Origin: CAYVZU01 sp964455935
GTDB taxonomy: Bacteria > Fibrobacterota > CAYVZU01
NCBI GenBank assembly: GCA_964455935.1
Contig: CAYVZU010000045.1
Coordinates: 1 to 27,644, forward strand
Reading direction: 5' to 3'
Length of the DNA: 27,644 nucleotides
In this document: positions 24,720-27,644 of the stretch, one piece after another
Layout of the letters: every line of letters begins with the position of its first letter
How positions within the stretch are numbered: the stretch's first letter is position 1
Position numbers and translations under genes: made by a program
The notes under the pieces: generated by a model
Seen by the model: only the letters and a program-made list of their open reading frames with translations
Databases searched by the model: none
Told to the model about the DNA's origin: nothing

Positions 24720-25556
24720 ATGCAATCCATGCACCTTAATGAGCAGGTTCGGTTCCGGTTCTACGACTACACCGAACCAGCCGACTTCCTTTTGGATTTG
24801 CACCTGGAGCTGGAGATTGGAATCGTATGCTCGGGAGTCATGCAACGGCAATACAAAGGCTGGAATGCGAATCTGGGACCCGGCCAGATCTGGATTTGCG
24901 GGATGCTGGAGCCGCATAGCTGCGCCTTGATACAACTCCCCTGCCGCGTTTTTGTGGCCATGCTGTCGCCACAATTGGCAACCGGCTTGGGTGAATACTT
25001 CAGCAAACCCTTTTCCCTGTTCTGGGTCCCGCCATCCCAAAGACCGCAGGCACAAGGGACGGAGTGCGAAGAAGTTTTGGGCCGCGTGGCGGGTATCGAA
25101 CGAGATATGAATGCGGGCCATGACGGTATTGAAACAAAGGCGCTCCATACGCTTGAATTCCTGACGATGCTTCAGCGAAAAGGGGTGGCCACGGGACGCG
25201 AGAGAGCCCCAAATATGGAATCATATTATCGGATCGGCCCGGGCCTGCAGATGGCTATCAACAGCCGGGTGTTTATTCCCGTGGAGGATGCCGCCGCCGC
25301 CTGCGCCATGAGCCGCAACACGTTCGCCTCCCTGTTTGGGAAGATCATGGGGAAGCCCTTCGCGGAATTCGCCCTGGGCCATCGGTTGCGCAGCGCCGTG
25401 ACCGAGCTTGTCAGAACCCGCGAAGCGCCCAAGGAGATCGCCCAACGCTGGGGATTCACGGACCTGGCGCATTTCCACCACTGCTTTCGCAAGGTCTACG
25501 GCTGCACGCCAGGTGAATACCGGCAGCGAGCACAATATCGGATTTTGCCGGAATAG
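24720..25556 (+). CDS. AraC family transcriptional regulator
   Basis: The 278-residue protein starts at ATG 24720 (the longer frame begins at TTG 24705). The N-terminal part (about 1-150) is probably a cupin-type sensor. The C-terminal 100 residues carry two HTH motifs: VEDAAAACAMSRNTFASLFGKIMGKPFAEF, then APKEIAQRWGFTDLAHFHHCFRKVYGCTPGEYR, the standard AraC signature. It should activate the divergent GH4 gene and possibly the esterase gene 120 bases downstream, in response to a sugar. No ribosome site is obvious at either Met (24720 or 24729). Confidence 0.9.
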   Translation: MQSMHLNEQVRFRFYDYTEPADFLLDLHLELEIGIVCSGVMQRQYKGWNANLGPGQIWICGMLEPHSCALIQLPCRVFVAMLSPQLATGLGEYFSKPFSLFWVPPSQRPQAQGTECEEVLGRVAGIERDMNAGHDGIETKALHTLEFLTMLQRKGVATGRERAPNMESYYRIGPGLQMAINSRVFIPVEDAAAACAMSRNTFASLFGKIMGKPFAEFALGHRLRSAVTELVRTREAPKEIAQRWGFTDLAHFHHCFRKVYGCTPGEYRQRAQYRILPE

Positions 25557-25676
25557 CGGCGGCTCTCGGCTTTCAGTACGCAATCAAAGCGTCTTTGGCA
25601 CCGCCCGCCGACTGGCAACTGAGAACCGACAACTTGCTTTACTTCCCCGGCGCGCTCTTAGCATTTTAAGACCTGA

Positions 25677-26591
25677 ATGAACCGAAACAGCTATCCCTCC
25701 CCGACGGAGATCGATCGCTGGGCGCAGGAACTTTGGGCGCAAGGGCAATCCCTGCGCTTCGAAGCCGGCCAGATGATCGAGAACGGCTTCCGGCCCCGGC
25801 TTGGCGCCCGCTATCTTGCGGGCGCCCACTACATTGAGTTTGAACACAATGGCCGCAAGTTTTATGGGTATTGGCAGCCCTGTCTCAAGGGTCCGGCCCC
25901 GCTCTTGATCCACACGCCCGGCTACGGCGCGGAGATCACCCTCCACCCCGACCTGGTGCTTGCTGGATTTAATGTTTTGCATGTGAACCCGTTGGGATAC
26001 ATGACACCCAACGGCGCTGATGAATCAAAACGGCGCGACGGTGACTGGCCCGTTTTGCCCGATACGGTTCTGTCGGAAAGCGGCAAAGGCTATCGGGAAT
26101 GGCTTCTGGACTGCCTTGTGGCTCTGCGATGGGCACTGCGGCAAAAGAGCGTATTGCCGGACCGAATCGCCTTTTTCGGCACCAGCCAGGGCGGGGGCGC
26201 ATCGCTGCTGCTGGCCTCGATACTGCGCGACTACGGCGCCCGCTGCGTGGCGGCCGAAGTCCCCTTCCTTACGGACTTCCGCCTGGCCGCGAAATTGGCT
26301 ACCAGCGAAATCTACAACCGAATTGCCAAAACCCTCGCGGAACAGCCCCAGCCGGAACGGTCCTGGCGCTTGCTGGGGTTTTTCGATACGATCTCACATG
26401 CCCATCGGCTGGACATGCCGATTCTGTTGACATTGGGCGGCCAGGACCGCACCTGTCCGCCGGAAACAATCGCGAGTCTTCATGAAAAGCTTGCCGGAAC
26501 CAGGCTGCTCTACTCCATCCACGATCGAGGACACTCCTACACACCCGAATTCCAGGCCCTTGCCCTTGCCTGGTTCAGGCTGTACGCATAG
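25677..26591 (+). CDS. Acetyl xylan esterase-like (CE7/AXE1) alpha/beta hydrolase
   Basis: The 304-residue protein has the CE7-type triad. Nucleophile Ser170 lies in GTSQGGG, Asp257 in GGQDRTCPP (the family usually has G-x-x-D-x-x-[CV]-P-P) and His286 in DRGHSY. The early block HTPGYGAEI (79-87) supplies the oxyanion region, matching CE7 cephalosporin-C deacetylase/acetyl xylan esterases at their usual length. No signal peptide is seen, so it would act on imported acetylated oligosaccharides in the cytoplasm. It lies 120 bases after the AraC gene on the same strand, consistent with one carbohydrate-use unit with GH4. The exact ester is inferred. Confidence 0.85.
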   Translation: MNRNSYPSPTEIDRWAQELWAQGQSLRFEAGQMIENGFRPRLGARYLAGAHYIEFEHNGRKFYGYWQPCLKGPAPLLIHTPGYGAEITLHPDLVLAGFNVLHVNPLGYMTPNGADESKRRDGDWPVLPDTVLSESGKGYREWLLDCLVALRWALRQKSVLPDRIAFFGTSQGGGASLLLASILRDYGARCVAAEVPFLTDFRLAAKLATSEIYNRIAKTLAEQPQPERSWRLLGFFDTISHAHRLDMPILLTLGGQDRTCPPETIASLHEKLAGTRLLYSIHDRGHSYTPEFQALALAWFRLYA

Positions 26592-26688
26592 CTCGGAATC
26601 CAAAGCTCCAAAAGCTCCGCGGACTGCTACCGATGAACACAGCGCGACAAAATCGCAACAAACTTTTTTGTAACTGGTCAGGTCCCGG

Positions 26689-26758
26689 TGTCATTTCGAG
26701 CGAAGCGAGAAATCTTTCCCCGTTCTGAAAAAGATTTCGAAAACTCGTCGAAATGACA
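26689..26758. repeat. REP-like palindromic repeat
   Basis: A 70-base element with perfect 11-base outer arms (TGTCATTTCGA at 26689-26699 and its reverse complement at 26748-26758) and an inner stem AAATCTTT (26710-26717) with AAAGATTT (26730-26737). The left arm reads GTCATTTCGAGCGAAGCGAG, resembling a repeat type dispersed through many bacterial genomes. It can form a nested hairpin and may stabilise or end the esterase transcript. Copy number in this genome cannot be judged from one window. Confidence 0.8.
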
Positions 26759-26778
26759 CATTATGGGCGCAAATACCT

Positions 26779-26797
26779 ATGCCGCTAGGCGCGGCAT
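26779..26797. repeat. Short perfect hairpin
   Basis: ATGCCGC (26779-26785) and GCGGCAT (26791-26797) form a 7-base-pair stem with loop TAGGC. Followed by only TTTC on the plus strand, so it is a weak terminator candidate; it could also be a mobile-element end. Confidence 0.5.
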
Positions 26798-27101
26798 TTC
26801 GGCCAGGGAGGTTCGCCTGAAAAGGTGGCCTCTATGGGAAAGGCAGTCTTGAATTGCCGTCTTGATCTGTTCGGAAAACATATCTTGCTTGATCCCACAA
26901 TAATTCACGAAGGCTCGTGTTCTCTTGGAGCAACTGCGGTATCCGGAACAGGTAGAGCATGGTATTTTTTTGAACGTCATGCTGCCTCCATTCAGACTTT
27001 AAAACGGGATGACCGACAAAAACCACAAGAGATTGTTATAAAGGCAAATATAACGCACAACGAGTTGTGTGTCAATACTTGGAATCACAACTCTTTGCAG
27101 A

Positions 27102-27644
27102 CTAACGAATTAGAGTAACCAGGTATTTTTGCTTTAAGGGATTAAGCTTTTGGCTGGCGAAGTTTGCCGCCAATGCTTCGGACGGGAAAGGCCCCAGCCG
27201 AACTATGGACAGGCCATTGGAGCGCTGGACCAAGATTTTAAGAGAGTCGGACAGAGCAATCTTTGCCGAAACCTTTTGGCGCAGGGACTCGGCGTTGGCC
27301 TCATTGCCGAACACTCCAAGCTGAATCCAGGGGACCGCTTTCTCTTTTGCCGGCGCGGATCTCGTTTGAGGTCCAGCGGAAACTTGTGTCGAATCACCGG
27401 CCATACTCTCGGAAAAAGAGGCGCGCAGAACAGCGGCATACCGGGCCGATTCCAAACTCTCGCGGGACAGATCCAGGGCGCGAACAAGATGAGGCAGGAT
27501 TACAGCGCTATCTCCGCCGGCCAGAGATTCTTTATAGAAGGAGGCGCTCTGCCCGTAGTCTTTTTTGCGGAATGCGCAATCGGCCAGTCCTTTCAAGGCC
27601 AGGGCGCGAATCCGGCTTTGTTCTTGCGTCGCATCTCGAAGTTT
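27102..27644 (-). CDS. TPR and SPOR-domain protein, C-terminal part (runs off window end)
   Basis: Read leftward from the window edge, the frame is open for 180 codons and stops at TAG 27104-27102. The visible N-terminal part carries a TPR-like segment (RIRALALKGLADCAFRKKDY, then SASFYKESL). A Ser/Ala/Pro linker follows, then a C-terminal SPOR domain of about 75 residues (WIQLGVFGNEANAESLRQKV and IVRLGPFPSEALAANFA). SPOR domains bind denuded peptidoglycan glycans at division sites, so this protein is likely periplasmic, outer-membrane or inner-membrane anchored. A TTG at 27596 is not the true start because the frame and the TPR continue beyond it. The N-terminal part lies outside the window. 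Confidence 0.85.
   Translation of the reverse strand, partial: KLRDATQEQSRIRALALKGLADCAFRKKDYGQSASFYKESLAGGDSAVILPHLVRALDLSRESLESARYAAVLRASFSESMAGDSTQVSAGPQTRSAPAKEKAVPWIQLGVFGNEANAESLRQKVSAKIALSDSLKILVQRSNGLSIVRLGPFPSEALAANFASQKLNPLKQKYLVTLIR

Larger units (their letters stand above)
26592..27101. other. Gene-free stretch with REP-like palindrome and hairpin
   Basis: No convincing gene is visible. Short frames on both strands (26825-27118 plus, 26777-26980 and 26832-27026 minus) lack family features and have composition unlike the neighbours. The stretch is less GC-rich than the genes. It holds the palindromic repeat at 26689-26758 and a hairpin at 26779-26797, and might be the remains of a mobile element, though no transposase motif remains. 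Confidence 0.5.

Noticed and set aside
26777..27118. Three short frames in the gene-free stretch
   Set aside because: No start signals, no recognised domain and no shared pattern; I looked for IS200-type or REP-associated transposase motifs and found none.
1..27644. CRISPR arrays, tRNA or rRNA genes
   Set aside because: No regularly spaced direct repeats and no tRNA- or rRNA-like segments were noticed, though a covariance-model scan could not be run.

Overview
The window looks like a scaffold from an uncultured Gram-negative bacterium. It is GC-rich and carries a 10-base run of N. A diderm envelope is suggested by a lipoprotein, a Spy-like periplasmic protein, a SPOR-domain protein and possible surface-glycan genes. 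Non-ATG starts (TTG, GTG) and translationally coupled genes are common. I cannot place the organism below 'Gram-negative, probably a poorly cultured phylum'.

Left part (1-3400). The 5' end of a secreted-protein gene lies at 196-1 (minus), with a good ribosome binding site and signal peptide. Next are a YceH/DUF480 protein and a 618-residue methyltransferase whose C-terminal half has kinase-like catalytic-loop residues, an arrangement that recalls the O-antigen chain-terminating enzyme WbdD.

Centre (3401-9972, plus). This is a compact phosphonate biosynthesis operon. It encodes PEP mutase fused to a nucleotidyltransferase, phosphonopyruvate decarboxylase, a PntC-like 2-aminoethylphosphonate (AEP) cytidylyltransferase, an AEP aminotransferase (interrupted by the N run), a small SAM methyltransferase, a YciB-like membrane protein and an FMN-binding-motif lipoprotein. 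The predicted route is PEP to phosphonopyruvate to phosphonoacetaldehyde to AEP to CMP-AEP, perhaps with methylation. Facing it is a 960-residue fusion of a TagF-like CDP-polyol transferase, a methyltransferase, a degenerate kinase-like domain and C-terminal TPRs; its middle is a paralogue of the 618-residue protein. Together these suggest phosphonate decoration or capping of a cell-surface polymer.

The 960-residue gene is the last of a tightly packed leftward gene run (17853-10039): coiled-coil membrane protein, RmlD-like reductase, MutS2, an NFACT/RqcH-like protein lacking the usual N-terminal domain, and the fusion. MutS2 and RqcH both act on stalled ribosomes, so their pairing is notable.

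Right part. A rightward, largely overlapping operon (17952-23201) encodes an ECF sigma factor, zinc anti-sigma factor, Spy-like protein, small membrane protein, RecD2-like helicase, an 86-residue protein and a Gfo/Idh/MocA oxidoreductase. A sugar-utilisation group follows: GH4 glycosidase (minus), divergent AraC regulator and a CE7-like esterase. A gene-free stretch (26592-27101) holds a REP-like palindrome. The window ends inside a SPOR-domain gene read leftward.
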